Part shown: piece after piece, positions 6,954 to 16,113 of the stretch | Layout of the letters: the number at the start of each line of letters is the position of its first letter | How positions within the stretch are numbered: the first letter of the stretch is position 1 | Program-made: the position numbers and the translations under genes | The notes under the pieces: generated by a model | Seen by the model: only the letters and a program-made list of their open reading frames with translations | Databases searched by the model: none | Told to the model about the DNA's origin: nothing | Assembly: GCF_028771845.1 (NCBI RefSeq) | Contig: NZ_CP118270.1 | Span: forward strand, 5,332,001-5,396,000 | Reading direction: 5' to 3' | Length of the DNA stretch: 64,000 nucleotides | DNA from: Paenibacillus marchantiae | GTDB lineage: Bacteria > Bacillota > Bacilli > Paenibacillales > Paenibacillaceae

Positions 6954-9024
6954 ATTAAATAACATGCTGCTAAAGCGCGACTCTGATGGCTTCTTCCAGT
7001 TACATAAGGATAAAGAGGCTGTAGAGGAGTTTATGAGAGAAATCAAAGATAAAAGTATGGCATTTGCCAACATTGATGATCAAGTCAAATTCATGATTGA
7101 TCATGATTATTACGAGGATTTCTATGCTTCCTATACAGCTGACCAAGTTAGAACCGTATTTGAAATTACGCGTGGCTATCAATATAACTTTCCTTCCTAT
7201 ATGGCAGCTTCTAAATTCTATACTGATTATGCATTGAGAACATATGACCGCAAAACATACCTTGAGCAATATGCGGATCGAGTAGCAGCCGTAGCACTTC
7301 ATCTGGGTCAAGGACACTTTGATACGGCTTGTTTGCTGTCTCGTTCTATGATGGAACAGCGTCTTCAACCGGCAACCCCTACTTTTCTAAATGCGGGAAA
7401 AAGTCGGCGCGGTGAACTGGTTTCTTGCTTCCTGCTTGAAATGGATGATTCACTGAACTCCATAAACTATGTACTAAACACTTGTATGCAGTTATCCAAA
7501 ATCGGTGGTGGAGTGGCTGTCAACCTGTCGAAGTTGCGTGCTCGTGGTGAAGTCATTAAAGGGGTTGAAGGTGCTGCTAAAGGCATCACGCCTGTTCTCA
7601 AGCTGATGGAAGACGGCTTCTCCTACGCTGATCAGATGGGTCAACGTAAGGGGTCTGGTGCAGCATACTATAATATTTTCGGTTGGGACGTTATGGAACT
7701 GCTGGATAGCAAAAAGATTAATGCGGATGAGAAAATCCGGCTGAAAACTCTCTCTATCGGACTTATTGTCCCTAATCGTTTCTATAAGCTGGCTCAAGAT
7801 AATGAGCCCCTGTACCTCTTCGCACCTTATAGTGTCTACAAGGCGTATGGAACACATTTGGATGATATGGATCTGGACGTGATGTATGATACCTTGCTGG
7901 CTGACGACCGCGTGAAGAAGAAAAAATCGCTCAGCGCACGGGATATGCTGACCAAAATAGCGATGACTCAACTTGAATCCGGTTATCCCTACATCATTAA
8001 TAAAACCAATGCCAATCAAGCACATGCCTTGAAAAACGTAGGACAAGTCAAAATGTCGAACCTTTGCACAGAGATCTTCCAGCTCCAAGAAACTTCTGAA
8101 ATTACAGACTATGGTCAACCGGATATTATTCGCAAAGATATCAGCTGCAACCTGGCCTCCCTCAATATTGTTAATGTTATGGAGAGTGGCAAGATCAAGG
8201 AATCCGTTCATGAGGGAATGATCGCACTAACCTCCGTCAGCGACATGACACATGTAGCCAATGCTCCCGGTGTGGCAAAAGCCAATTCCGAAATGCATTC
8301 CGTTGGCTTGGGTGCCATGAATCTGCACGGTTACTTAGCCAAAAACAGGATTGCTTATGAGAGCTCGGAGGCCAAGGATTTTGTACGTACCTTCTTTATG
8401 ACCATGAATTATCATTCTCTGGAGAAAAGTATGGAGTTTGCAGAGCAAACGGGTCAACGGTTCTATGGATTCGAGCAATCGGACTATGCGACTGGGGTAT
8501 ATTTTGATCGTTATGTGACTACGGATTACCGTCCCACCACATCGAAAGTACAAGTATTGTTCAACGGAATTGCTGTTCCGTCTCCTGAAGATTGGAACCT
8601 GCTTAAGTCTAAAGTGATGACAAATGGTCTCTATCATGCCTATCGCATGGCTATTGCTCCAACGGCCAGCATCTCTTATATCCAAAACGCAACATCCAGT
8701 GTAATGCCCATCGTGGAACAAATTGAGACACGGACCTATGCCAATTCAACCACGTATTATCCGATGCCCTATTTGCAAAAGGATAATGTCTTCTATTACA
8801 AGTCAGCGTATCAAATGGATCAATTCAAGGTAATTGATTTGATTGCGGAGATTCAGCCGCATGTGGACCAAGGCATCTCAACCATTCTTCATGTAAACAG
8901 TGATGTATCCACGCGGGAGTTGGCTCGCTGCTACCTGTATGCTGCTCATAAAGGGTTGAAATCTCTGTATTATACAAGAACCAACAAGCTGACGATGGAA
9001 GAATGCATTGCTTGTTCAATATAA
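6940..9024 (+). CDS. nrdE: Ribonucleoside-diphosphate reductase class Ib, alpha subunit
   Basis: 694 residues, close to the usual 700 for NrdE, starting at TTG 6940 behind AGGAGGTGA inside the end of nrdI. The N-terminal domain is followed by the catalytic barrel: the thiol pair site RRGELVSCFLLEMDDS, the GGGVAVNLSKLRARG loop, the active-site NLCTEI motif (N, C and E of the radical site) and the tyrosine pair region near the end. The C terminus carries CIAC, the thiol shuttle. The enzyme reduces ribonucleoside diphosphates to deoxy forms in the cytoplasm. No intein or intron interrupts it. Confidence 0.97.
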   Translation: MRHIELNNMLLKRDSDGFFQLHKDKEAVEEFMREIKDKSMAFANIDDQVKFMIDHDYYEDFYASYTADQVRTVFEITRGYQYNFPSYMAASKFYTDYALRTYDRKTYLEQYADRVAAVALHLGQGHFDTACLLSRSMMEQRLQPATPTFLNAGKSRRGELVSCFLLEMDDSLNSINYVLNTCMQLSKIGGGVAVNLSKLRARGEVIKGVEGAAKGITPVLKLMEDGFSYADQMGQRKGSGAAYYNIFGWDVMELLDSKKINADEKIRLKTLSIGLIVPNRFYKLAQDNEPLYLFAPYSVYKAYGTHLDDMDLDVMYDTLLADDRVKKKKSLSARDMLTKIAMTQLESGYPYIINKTNANQAHALKNVGQVKMSNLCTEIFQLQETSEITDYGQPDIIRKDISCNLASLNIVNVMESGKIKESVHEGMIALTSVSDMTHVANAPGVAKANSEMHSVGLGAMNLHGYLAKNRIAYESSEAKDFVRTFFMTMNYHSLEKSMEFAEQTGQRFYGFEQSDYATGVYFDRYVTTDYRPTTSKVQVLFNGIAVPSPEDWNLLKSKVMTNGLYHAYRMAIAPTASISYIQNATSSVMPIVEQIETRTYANSTTYYPMPYLQKDNVFYYKSAYQMDQFKVIDLIAEIQPHVDQGISTILHVNSDVSTRELARCYLYAAHKGLKSLYYTRTNKLTMEECIACSI

Positions 9025-9066
9025 ATAATTTCCCTTTAGGGTATTACGATTGGAGTATGATATACC

Positions 9067-10029
9067 ATGCCGGCAATTCAAGCTGTGAACTGGAATCGGG
9101 CGGATGATGATTTCACACTGATGTTCTGGAATCAGAATATTATGCAATTTTGGACCGATGACGAGATTCCTTTATCCGATGATAAAATGACCTGGGGCAT
9201 GCTCAGTGATATAGAAAAAGACGCTTATATGAAAGTTTTGGGAGGCTTAACCCTTCTGGATACGATCCAGGGCGGTGTAGGTATGCCGCAGATTATGGAG
9301 CATGTCGATGGACTGCAACGCAAAGCCGTACTTAGTTTTATGGCGATGATGGAACAAATTCATGCGAAATCATACAGTAGTATTTTTACCACATTGGCAT
9401 CAACCGAAGAAATTGACAGTGTATTTAAATGGGTGGAAGAAAATCCATATCTGCAAACCAAAGCGACGGTTATACGTCAGTATTACATGAACATTGAAAC
9501 TTCAAAAGATCTGTATATGGCGATGGCGGCCTCCGTTCTTTTGGAAAGTTATTTGTTTTACAGCGGATTTTTCTATCCACTCTATTTAGCTGGACAAGGC
9601 AAACTCACATGCAGTGGTGAGATCATTGATCTGATTCTGCGGGATGAAAGTATTCACGGTGTATATGTGGGGGTATTGGCCCAGGAAATATACGCGAGCT
9701 TTGATGAAACGCAGCGGAACGATGTGTATCAAGGTTTGGTTGATCTAGTACAGCTTCTTCATCAAAATGAGCTGCAATATACGGAGGAATTATATACACC
9801 TATTCATTTGAGCGAAGAAGTGGAAACCTTCCTTCGTTATAATGCTAACAAAGCCATGATGAACCTCGGTTTTGAGCCATTATTTGAAGACGAGGAAGTT
9901 AACCCGATTGTGTTAAATGGAATCAGTACACATACCAAACAGCATGACTTTTTCTCTAAAAAAGGAAACGGTTATATTCGTACTCTGAATGTAGAACCTC
10001 TGACGGATGATGATTTCAAGTTTGAATAA
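9067..10029 (+). CDS. nrdF: Ribonucleoside-diphosphate reductase class Ib, beta subunit
   Basis: 320 residues, usual length for NrdF. Metal ligands are visible in order: a D in WTDDEIPLSDD, E and H in MEQIHAKSYSSIF, E in ESYLFYSGFFY, and E and H in RDESIHGVYVG. The radical tyrosine is the Y of HAKSYSSIF. The gene follows nrdE after 42 nt, with a TTGGAG ribosome site. It forms the radical-generating partner of NrdE and is activated by NrdI. A strong terminator closes the operon. Confidence 0.97.
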   Translation: MPAIQAVNWNRADDDFTLMFWNQNIMQFWTDDEIPLSDDKMTWGMLSDIEKDAYMKVLGGLTLLDTIQGGVGMPQIMEHVDGLQRKAVLSFMAMMEQIHAKSYSSIFTTLASTEEIDSVFKWVEENPYLQTKATVIRQYYMNIETSKDLYMAMAASVLLESYLFYSGFFYPLYLAGQGKLTCSGEIIDLILRDESIHGVYVGVLAQEIYASFDETQRNDVYQGLVDLVQLLHQNELQYTEELYTPIHLSEEVETFLRYNANKAMMNLGFEPLFEDEEVNPIVLNGISTHTKQHDFFSKKGNGYIRTLNVEPLTDDDFKFE

Positions 10030-10077
10030 TTGATAAAAAATTATAATAGGGCTAACGTATAACCTATGAATATAAAT

Positions 10078-10114
10078 AAAGAAGGCTGTTCCTCCCAGAG
10101 GAACGGCCTTCTTT
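10078..10114. terminator. Bidirectional terminator between nrdF and the biosynthetic operon
   Basis: A 17-bp stem with one G-T pair (AAAGAAGGCTGTTCCTC and its partner, 3-nt loop) is flanked by A/T-rich runs on both sides. It serves nrdIEF from the left and the convergent eight-gene operon from the right, whose last stop lies 3 nt away at 10117. Confidence 0.88.
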
Positions 10115-10116
10115 AT

Positions 10117-11160
10117 TCACTTTTCGAGCAATGAAATCAGTCTTTGCAGCAGAACAGGCTCTTCCTTGCGGAATTGCTCCAACCGGAGTCTTACCTTCGC
10201 AAACACAGCCTTGTCTTCACGCATTTCATGACGGATGTATTGATCCCTTAGCTTCATTGCCCTGGTAGTTATATCCTGATAACCATTCACAAGTTCTTCG
10301 TCGTAAGGGATTATCCCCTCATCGATCAAATAGGCAATCCGTTCACTCATCATTTTTTTGTGCTCCCAGAGCACATGAAGATGCCTCACATCGTTACGGT
10401 CACCGAGACGAGGATCGTTGCTTTCTACCGCATCATAGTACATTTGCAAATAGTCGTAGACGTCAATTCCGAAAGCCTGTTCGTCATCAGGAATGTAATT
10501 AATGCGATTCAGATGAGTCTCTCCGTTCAGGTAATCATGCAGTTGGTCGAGTGCTACGATTCTATCGAAAGGATAAGGAGAATGCGGCTCGTATTTGTAA
10601 AAATAAGTGTGATGATCCGCGGTGAGCCCCTCTCTGAGCAGATGTCTCATGGAATGGACAGCATCCAGGAATTCCGTGAATGGAATCTGTACATTGCGGT
10701 AAACTCCCGTATGGTCGAACATGGAAGCATCAAAAAAACGATTGTCCCAATCGAAACCGTACAGAAAAAGATGATGAGGAAACGGTTCCTGCTGATAGGC
10801 CGCCGCTGGCGGTAGCTTCGCTTCGTCCAAAAACACGACACAATAATAGCCGTTGCGAATCTGATCCGCGAAAAATTGGGGCCAGGCGTCCAGCGCCAAA
10901 TGCTCCAGAATCGTATAATTCACAGAGCATGTGAGTAGAAATGGATTATTGAAATTCAGTTCGTTGGGTTTGCCCCGAAAAAAATCGATATAAAACTGTC
11001 TGCCATCCTCCAGAAAGGTTTTCTTGCAGGACAACTGAATGAAGTTGCTGTAATACCAAGGAATCGTTTCCTCATGTGCACTGGTAATCGAAAGCGTGTA
11101 AGCCCACCTCAGAAATCCTTTAAGCGGCGGATTTGACACGGGCAGCTGAACAGCATTCAT
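10117..11160 (-). CDS. Papain-fold (BtrH N-terminal-like) putative acyltransferase or peptidase
   Basis: 347 residues, last gene of the biosynthetic operon, 12 nt after the upstream permease gene. I do not recognise it by close similarity. A possible cysteine-peptidase-type site is visible: C78 in FLLTCSVNY, then H129/H130 in a HHLFLYGFDWD stretch (the H-x-hydrophobic-G-x-D pattern seen in C39/BtrH-like folds), and acidic D144/D149. The C-terminal half (210-347) is helical and charged. BtrH of butirosin synthesis has this N-terminal fold and moves an acyl group from carrier protein BtrI to the aminoglycoside. By analogy it may off-load the product from the carrier protein encoded at the head of the operon. 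A processing peptidase for the exporter is the main alternative. Confidence 0.55.
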   Translation of the reverse strand: MNAVQLPVSNPPLKGFLRWAYTLSITSAHEETIPWYYSNFIQLSCKKTFLEDGRQFYIDFFRGKPNELNFNNPFLLTCSVNYTILEHLALDAWPQFFADQIRNGYYCVVFLDEAKLPPAAAYQQEPFPHHLFLYGFDWDNRFFDASMFDHTGVYRNVQIPFTEFLDAVHSMRHLLREGLTADHHTYFYKYEPHSPYPFDRIVALDQLHDYLNGETHLNRINYIPDDEQAFGIDVYDYLQMYYDAVESNDPRLGDRNDVRHLHVLWEHKKMMSERIAYLIDEGIIPYDEELVNGYQDITTRAMKLRDQYIRHEMREDKAVFAKVRLRLEQFRKEEPVLLQRLISLLEK

Positions 11161-11172
11161 TCTTTCTCCCCC

Positions 11173-11976
11173 TTAACTGCTTGCACTACTATATCCCTTT
11201 ACAGCCTGTTTCCAGAGCAATCGTATAACTGTGAAGAGTATAAGCGAAGCGACCAACGCCAGTCCTGTATAGAGCCAGCTGAGCTGTCCTAGCAGGAACA
11301 TCGGCCCGAAATTGGTAATCAGGAACAGCGGAATGACAAAGGTACCGATCCGCCGGACCCAAGTTGGGTATATTGCCATTGGAAAATTGTTGGCATCCCA
11401 GGCGGAATGGGCGATCTCCGATGCAGAACCCGTCTGAACGAACCGAAATGACAGCAATGCAGGGATAATCATTAGACAGTATGTGATGATAACGGACACG
11501 AATAACAGCAGCATAAACCCGGCTAGCTGGAGAAACGTCAGGGGTATGTCCATCGCATGCCAGCCAATGCCAATCATGACGAAACCAACTAAAATATCAG
11601 GGATTGGCAGCGCCAGATCGACATAACGCAAGGAAGCCATGAATTGAAGAGAAACCGGCTTCGTTAACATTAGATCAAGTGAGCCGTCCTTAATATATTC
11701 GGGAATTTTCGTGAAATTGGTGAAAAACAGCCCGACATACATACCTGTCACCACGGTGTGCATGCCTATAAATAGTAGCAGCCCTTCGGGCGGTATGCCG
11801 TCGACGTGAAGATCGGTGCGGAACACGACGAGCACATATAACAGTTTGGCGAGCAAGTAGACGGATTCCACCAGCAGGCTCATCATGAAATTGCCTCGAA
11901 ACTCCATCTGGGCAATGAGACAATTTTTGATGAACATGCCATACAAATGTGCGTATTTTCTCGTGGCTCTAAACAT
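11173..11976 (-). CDS. ABC-2 family exporter permease (second subunit)
   Basis: 267 residues with about six membrane segments, including clusters near 28-50, 65-85, 110-135, 145-175 and 205-255. The family is ABC2_membrane_6 (COG3694 type), which always pairs with a second permease and an ATPase. The motif IPEYIKDGSLDLMLTKPVSLQF, the coupling region, is conserved in both subunits of such exporters. The gene follows its partner permease by 12 nt. It probably exports the product of the operon. Related systems in actinomycetes give drug efflux. Confidence 0.85.
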   Translation of the reverse strand: MFRATRKYAHLYGMFIKNCLIAQMEFRGNFMMSLLVESVYLLAKLLYVLVVFRTDLHVDGIPPEGLLLFIGMHTVVTGMYVGLFFTNFTKIPEYIKDGSLDLMLTKPVSLQFMASLRYVDLALPIPDILVGFVMIGIGWHAMDIPLTFLQLAGFMLLLFVSVIITYCLMIIPALLSFRFVQTGSASEIAHSAWDANNFPMAIYPTWVRRIGTFVIPLFLITNFGPMFLLGQLSWLYTGLALVASLILFTVIRLLWKQAVKGYSSASS

Positions 11977-11988
11977 ATGGAATCTCCG

Positions 11989-12798
11989 CTACCCCCCAAC
12001 CGCTGAATATTTCTTCATGGATATGCGCCACGTTAGACGGGATAGCCATAAGAACAGGAGTATCCACCCCATCTGGATGAGCAATCCTTGATACATCGCC
12101 GCCACTTCCGTTTTGCCACTGAGCACATTGACCGGAAAATAAATGGTATACGGAAACGGCGTGTACTGAAGTGCCTCCACTATCGAATCCCCGAAAATCT
12201 CCAACGGAAACATACCTCCGCTCAGAATATTCACGAGCAGACTCGTAATGACGAAAAAATAAGAGATTTCATTTAGATAAAAAGCACTTGCACAGATGCA
12301 ATAAGAGATCAAGAAATTGAGCAATAGCGCCCCCGACAACGTAACGACGAACAAGATTAGCCGTATGACCTGGAACTCAAGCACACCACCGGCAGATGAT
12401 ATCCAGATAATCCCGACAAGCAGCACAGCTGTAACGCCGTAATAGATCGCCTTCTGTCCGAAAAAGGATACTAGCCGATATCCGAAGTAACTAACCGGTT
12501 TGATCAAATACTTGTTGAGACCGCCGTTCTTGATGTCATCGACAATCTGGTGCTCGAACTGGGTAGCGATCAGCTTGGAAACCAAGCCCGCCAAGATCGT
12601 ATACAAAATAATTTGATTATATGAATACGAGAATAGCGCCGTTTCGCCGGAATGTTGGTACACCGCTGTCCATATAAAATACTGGACAAGAATCGGAAAC
12701 GCGGCTCCGAGAAGACCGAGAAAGAAGTGAAATCGGTATTCCATCGATTGCTGCACACCCATCGAAAATACAGCCGTATACAATTTGCGTCCATTCAT
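11989..12798 (-). CDS. ABC-2 family exporter permease (first subunit)
   Basis: 269 residues and six predicted membrane segments. The cytoplasmic coupling motif IVDDIKNGGLNKYLIKPVSYFGYRL parallels that of the next gene, so the two permeases form a heterodimer. The start overlaps the stop of the ATPase gene by 4 nt. The family (COG4587 type) is the usual first permease next to a COG4586 ATPase. Confidence 0.85.
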   Translation of the reverse strand: MNGRKLYTAVFSMGVQQSMEYRFHFFLGLLGAAFPILVQYFIWTAVYQHSGETALFSYSYNQIILYTILAGLVSKLIATQFEHQIVDDIKNGGLNKYLIKPVSYFGYRLVSFFGQKAIYYGVTAVLLVGIIWISSAGGVLEFQVIRLILFVVTLSGALLLNFLISYCICASAFYLNEISYFFVITSLLVNILSGGMFPLEIFGDSIVEALQYTPFPYTIYFPVNVLSGKTEVAAMYQGLLIQMGWILLFLWLSRLTWRISMKKYSAVGG

Positions 12799-13778
12799 CC
12801 GACGGATTCCTTTTGGTAGAGCATCGATATACTCTCCTCGATCGGCACATCCTCAATCGTCCAGTCAACGATTGGAAACGAATCGAGCATAGCACGCGAC
12901 ACTTCTTTTAGACGGTGTTTGGGCAGTTCCAGAACAACGCTGTAGTCGTCTGCGCTGATCATTTTTCCGAATTTGGCCAGCCGCTGCTCGGCAACCGGTT
13001 CCGAGAACTGCAACTTTACAATTTTGTGCTCGCCAAACAGATCATTAATCTTATGAAGATCTCCGTCATACAGAAGACTTCCTTCGTTAATAATGATTGT
13101 CCGCTTGCACAGGTCCTCCACGTCCTTCATGTAGTGGCTCGTCAGCAGGATCGTGGCGCCAAACTGCTCATTATAGTATTTCAGAAATTCCCGCACCCTC
13201 TTCTGAGAGGGGAAATCCAGGCCGATCGTTGGCTCGTCAAGATACAGCAGCTTTGGTCGGTGGATCAGAGCTGCGATTAGCTCCATTTTCATACGTTCAC
13301 CCAAGGACAGCCTGCGAACCTGTACATCCAGCAAGTCTTGCACATCAAGCATCTCTGATAGTTCGGCAAGACTTCGACGATAGAGATCATCCTCGACGTC
13401 ATATATACATTTGTTCAAATAAATCGAATCGCTGGCAGGAAGGTCCCACCAAAGTTGATTTTTCTGACCCATTACAATGGAGAACAGCCGTTTGAATTCA
13501 TTTTTTCGCTCCCAAGGTACATAACCAAGTACGTCGGCTTCTCCACTTGTGGGATATAGAATGCCCGACAACATTTTGAGCGTTGTGGTTTTACCTGCTC
13601 CGTTCGGACCCAGAAATCCAACGCACTCTCCAGGGCCGATATCGAAGGAAACGGATTTAACCGCTTCCTTCACAAGTGATTTGCGAGCAAATAAGTTTTT
13701 CAGTGAATGTTTGAGTCCTGCTTCTTTCCGGTAATATACGAACGATTTGTGCAGTTCCCGTACACGGATAAAGTCCAT
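12795..13778 (-). CDS. ABC-2 exporter ATP-binding protein
   Basis: 327 residues starting at ATG 13778 behind AGGAGGAG. Walker A is GPNGAGKTT (near 55-63), the Q-loop region GQKNQLWWDLPA is the long form typical of COG4586, the signature is LSLGERMKMEL, Walker B is LLYLDEPTIGLD and the H-loop is LLTSHYMKD. A C-terminal extension (about 245-327) resembles the regulatory tail of ABC-2 exporters. Gap to the radical SAM gene is 59 nt, and the stop overlaps the first permease gene. It powers the two following permeases. Confidence 0.93.
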   Translation of the reverse strand: MDFIRVRELHKSFVYYRKEAGLKHSLKNLFARKSLVKEAVKSVSFDIGPGECVGFLGPNGAGKTTTLKMLSGILYPTSGEADVLGYVPWERKNEFKRLFSIVMGQKNQLWWDLPASDSIYLNKCIYDVEDDLYRRSLAELSEMLDVQDLLDVQVRRLSLGERMKMELIAALIHRPKLLYLDEPTIGLDFPSQKRVREFLKYYNEQFGATILLTSHYMKDVEDLCKRTIIINEGSLLYDGDLHKINDLFGEHKIVKLQFSEPVAEQRLAKFGKMISADDYSVVLELPKHRLKEVSRAMLDSFPIVDWTIEDVPIEESISMLYQKESVG

Positions 13779-13837
13779 CCCCGCTCCTCCTGAATGATTG
13801 CATGTTTTCCCTTATTGGCAGCTTAAAGTTAAAGCGA

Positions 13838-15013
13838 TTAAACTCCATTGTTATACAGAAGCACGCATTTGGAGCAAATCGGTGTCAGACCGCAGGCCAG
13901 AATCTCGCGTTGTTTTCGCAGATCCTCACCGTGGAAAATATCGGCCACACTTTCTTCGTATAAATTACCGACACTGAATTCCGGAAAAAATTTGCATGGA
14001 TTGACCTTACCGTCTGGCATCACGTCCATCCGGTTCGAGATCGAGAAACACTTGGTCCGATTCATGGCTGGCTTTTCGCTACCTCGAATAAAACCTTCTA
14101 CCTCTTCGGGCTCCAGCGCAGGCTGATAGCGGATACGTACATTCCACACTCGTGAATTAACTCGTTTAAATTCCTCGATTAATGTGTCAAAACGGTCAGG
14201 TGAGATGTGAAACGTGAAAGAGTGCCAGCTATTCTTGTGGTCACTCGCAAAGCGGGAGGCAAGGTGCGGAAAGTGCGCATCAAAGTAGGTGTCCATTTTT
14301 TCCGCCGTATCGGAAGGGATGTACCATGGGAAGCAGAAGTACACGGAATCAACGCCCAGCTCTTCAAAGAATTCCATCAAGCTATACAGCTGATCGACCA
14401 TCTGGTCATTTACTGTCAGGGCTACGGACACTTTGCCTTTGTACAAGCCCTGCTTTTGCAGATCCAACAGCAGCTGTATGGCGTGAATCACTTTTTTGAA
14501 AGTGCCTTTACCCCGAATCGCGTCATTCTCCTTCTCGAATCCTTCCAGGCTGACCAGCATGACTAAATTTTTAGACATTTTCAAAATGGAATCCAGCTTT
14601 TGTTCAATGAGAATCGCGTTTGTGCAAATGGTCGTATGCCGGTCTTCCTTAGCCAGCAGTTCTGCCAGTTCATCGAACTTAGAGTAAAATAGCGGTTCTC
14701 CGCCCCACAGGAACACACGTGATTTGCGTTCTCTCGTTTCGGCGAGCAGTTTCTCCACGACGGGAATCTCGATTTCGTCTCTCTTCACTTCACTGGCAAA
14801 GCCGTGATGGAAGCCATCTGGATTCCATTCAAAGCAATGCTTGCAGCGCAGGTTACAGCCGTTATTAAGCTTGATTCCGATCTCATAAGGCACGGGTGCG
14901 GCATACGTCGGGTCCTCCCGGCGTTTCCTTCCCGTTTCCGCGAGTGGAACGAGGGTTCTTTTCATATTTTGAAATGTCAGCTTATCAAACGTAACTGCTG
15001 TTTTCGGCTGCAT
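13838..15013 (-). CDS. Radical SAM enzyme with SPASM-like auxiliary cluster domain
   Basis: 391 residues from ATG 15013 behind GGGGAGG. The radical SAM motif CNLRCKHC (C53, C57, C60) binds the 4Fe-4S cluster, and FLWGGEPLFY is the GGE SAM-binding motif. The C-terminal part has C322-x12-G-x4-C340, the first half of a SPASM domain, followed by C374, C380 and C383 (C-x5-C-x2-C). This differs from the usual C-x2-C-x5-C-x3-C order. SPASM enzymes include peptide-modifying maturases and the butirosin dehydrogenase BtrN (a shortened form). No small precursor peptide gene is seen nearby, so a carrier-bound or small-molecule substrate is more likely. It overlaps the glycosyltransferase-like gene by 29 nt. 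Confidence 0.88.
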   Translation of the reverse strand: MQPKTAVTFDKLTFQNMKRTLVPLAETGRKRREDPTYAAPVPYEIGIKLNNGCNLRCKHCFEWNPDGFHHGFASEVKRDEIEIPVVEKLLAETRERKSRVFLWGGEPLFYSKFDELAELLAKEDRHTTICTNAILIEQKLDSILKMSKNLVMLVSLEGFEKENDAIRGKGTFKKVIHAIQLLLDLQKQGLYKGKVSVALTVNDQMVDQLYSLMEFFEELGVDSVYFCFPWYIPSDTAEKMDTYFDAHFPHLASRFASDHKNSWHSFTFHISPDRFDTLIEEFKRVNSRVWNVRIRYQPALEPEEVEGFIRGSEKPAMNRTKCFSISNRMDVMPDGKVNPCKFFPEFSVGNLYEESVADIFHGEDLRKQREILACGLTPICSKCVLLYNNGV

Positions 15014-16091
15014 GCGTTTTCCTCCCCAAATGATTGATTTTTGATCGCTGCTCCAGTAAACGTTCGTACATTTCTTCGAGATGTTGTTCCGAGTAATCTA
15101 GGGCTTTCCATTCCGCAAATCGGATACCGAAACCACAGGATTCCCAATACTTTGAATTCTGAAGCTCATGGTCACCAAACGGCTCTAACATGACAAAAGG
15201 TATTCCGTAGGACAACGAATCGTTCAGTGTCGCTCCTCCGGGCTTGCTGATAATGGCAGCGCAATTTCGCATCAGATCCGTGTAAGCAGAGTAATCACGG
15301 AGCGGAATTTCCCGAAGAATGCCCTCTTCACGAACATATCGGTTCATTGGTGGAAACGAATGCCGCCCCTGGGCATCCCGACTCCACGGATTCCATGAAA
15401 CCTCTGTTCCGAAGTAGCGTGTGCTCCCATCGTCCTCCTCCACCTCGGAAGGATCGTAGACGATCACATCCAGCAGGTAACCAAATTGACGAAGCTCTGC
15501 AATCGTTGACGCGTATGTTCCTATCCCCCAGCCGCCGCCATGGATCAGAATGCGCCTGTCACGCTGTGCATAAGCCAGGAGCTCCTTTTCATCTGAGGCA
15601 ATATAGAAGTCTGGAGACAACCTTGAAGGCTCGTAAAGCCAAACGTTCTCGTAGTCCGGATACAAGGACTTGTGTACCTTAAACGATGGCGTATCGCACA
15701 CGTCCAAGCGGATCAGTTGAATATCCAAAGGCGTGTGCGCAATGGCTTTGTACCTCTCCAGGATCGGAAGCCAAAAACCGGTAAACACAGCAAAATGAGA
15801 TACCCCATCACGTATCCAGGAGTCCAACAGGAACTGGACTTCCGCTTCATTCAGGGAAGAGTCTACAGGCTTGGCCAGTTTATGCCCCATAAGGGCAACG
15901 GAGAAATCGGCATGAAATGCTTTTTTGGTGGAATTAATCTTGCACCTGATTTCTTCATGATACAGGTTCTCCAGAACGTGAACGTCCGTTCTAACACCTC
16001 TATCTTGCAGGTACGTGTTTAGATGCATAGCCGGAATGTATGCACCAAGCGAATTGCCCGACGCAAGCAGGGTAACCGAAGATGAATTCAT
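14985..16091 (-). CDS. GT-B fold glycosyltransferase-like protein (GT28/MurG-like C terminus)
   Basis: About 368 residues from ATG 16091, 6 nt after GGAGG. The ATG at 16106 sits upstream of that site and is rejected. The N-terminal Rossmann half begins VTLLASGNSLGAYIPAMHL. A glycine-rich LIHGGGWGIGTY lies near residue 185. The C-terminal half has ISKPGGATLNDSLSYGIPFVML (near 280-302), like the nucleotide-sugar binding signature of MurG/GT28 and related UDP-glycosyltransferases. The donor and acceptor cannot be read from sequence. It sits 22 nt after the ATP-grasp gene and overlaps the radical SAM gene, so it is part of the same pathway and may build the sugar-bearing part of the product. Confidence 0.7.
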   Translation of the reverse strand: MNSSSVTLLASGNSLGAYIPAMHLNTYLQDRGVRTDVHVLENLYHEEIRCKINSTKKAFHADFSVALMGHKLAKPVDSSLNEAEVQFLLDSWIRDGVSHFAVFTGFWLPILERYKAIAHTPLDIQLIRLDVCDTPSFKVHKSLYPDYENVWLYEPSRLSPDFYIASDEKELLAYAQRDRRILIHGGGWGIGTYASTIAELRQFGYLLDVIVYDPSEVEEDDGSTRYFGTEVSWNPWSRDAQGRHSFPPMNRYVREEGILREIPLRDYSAYTDLMRNCAAIISKPGGATLNDSLSYGIPFVMLEPFGDHELQNSKYWESCGFGIRFAEWKALDYSEQHLEEMYERLLEQRSKINHLGRKTHAAENSSYV

Positions 16092-16113
16092 GCGCAGCCT
16101 CCGCATTCCAGAA

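Noticed and set aside
7492-8211. 239-codon open frame opposite nrdE
   Set aside because: Antisense shadow of nrdE codons.
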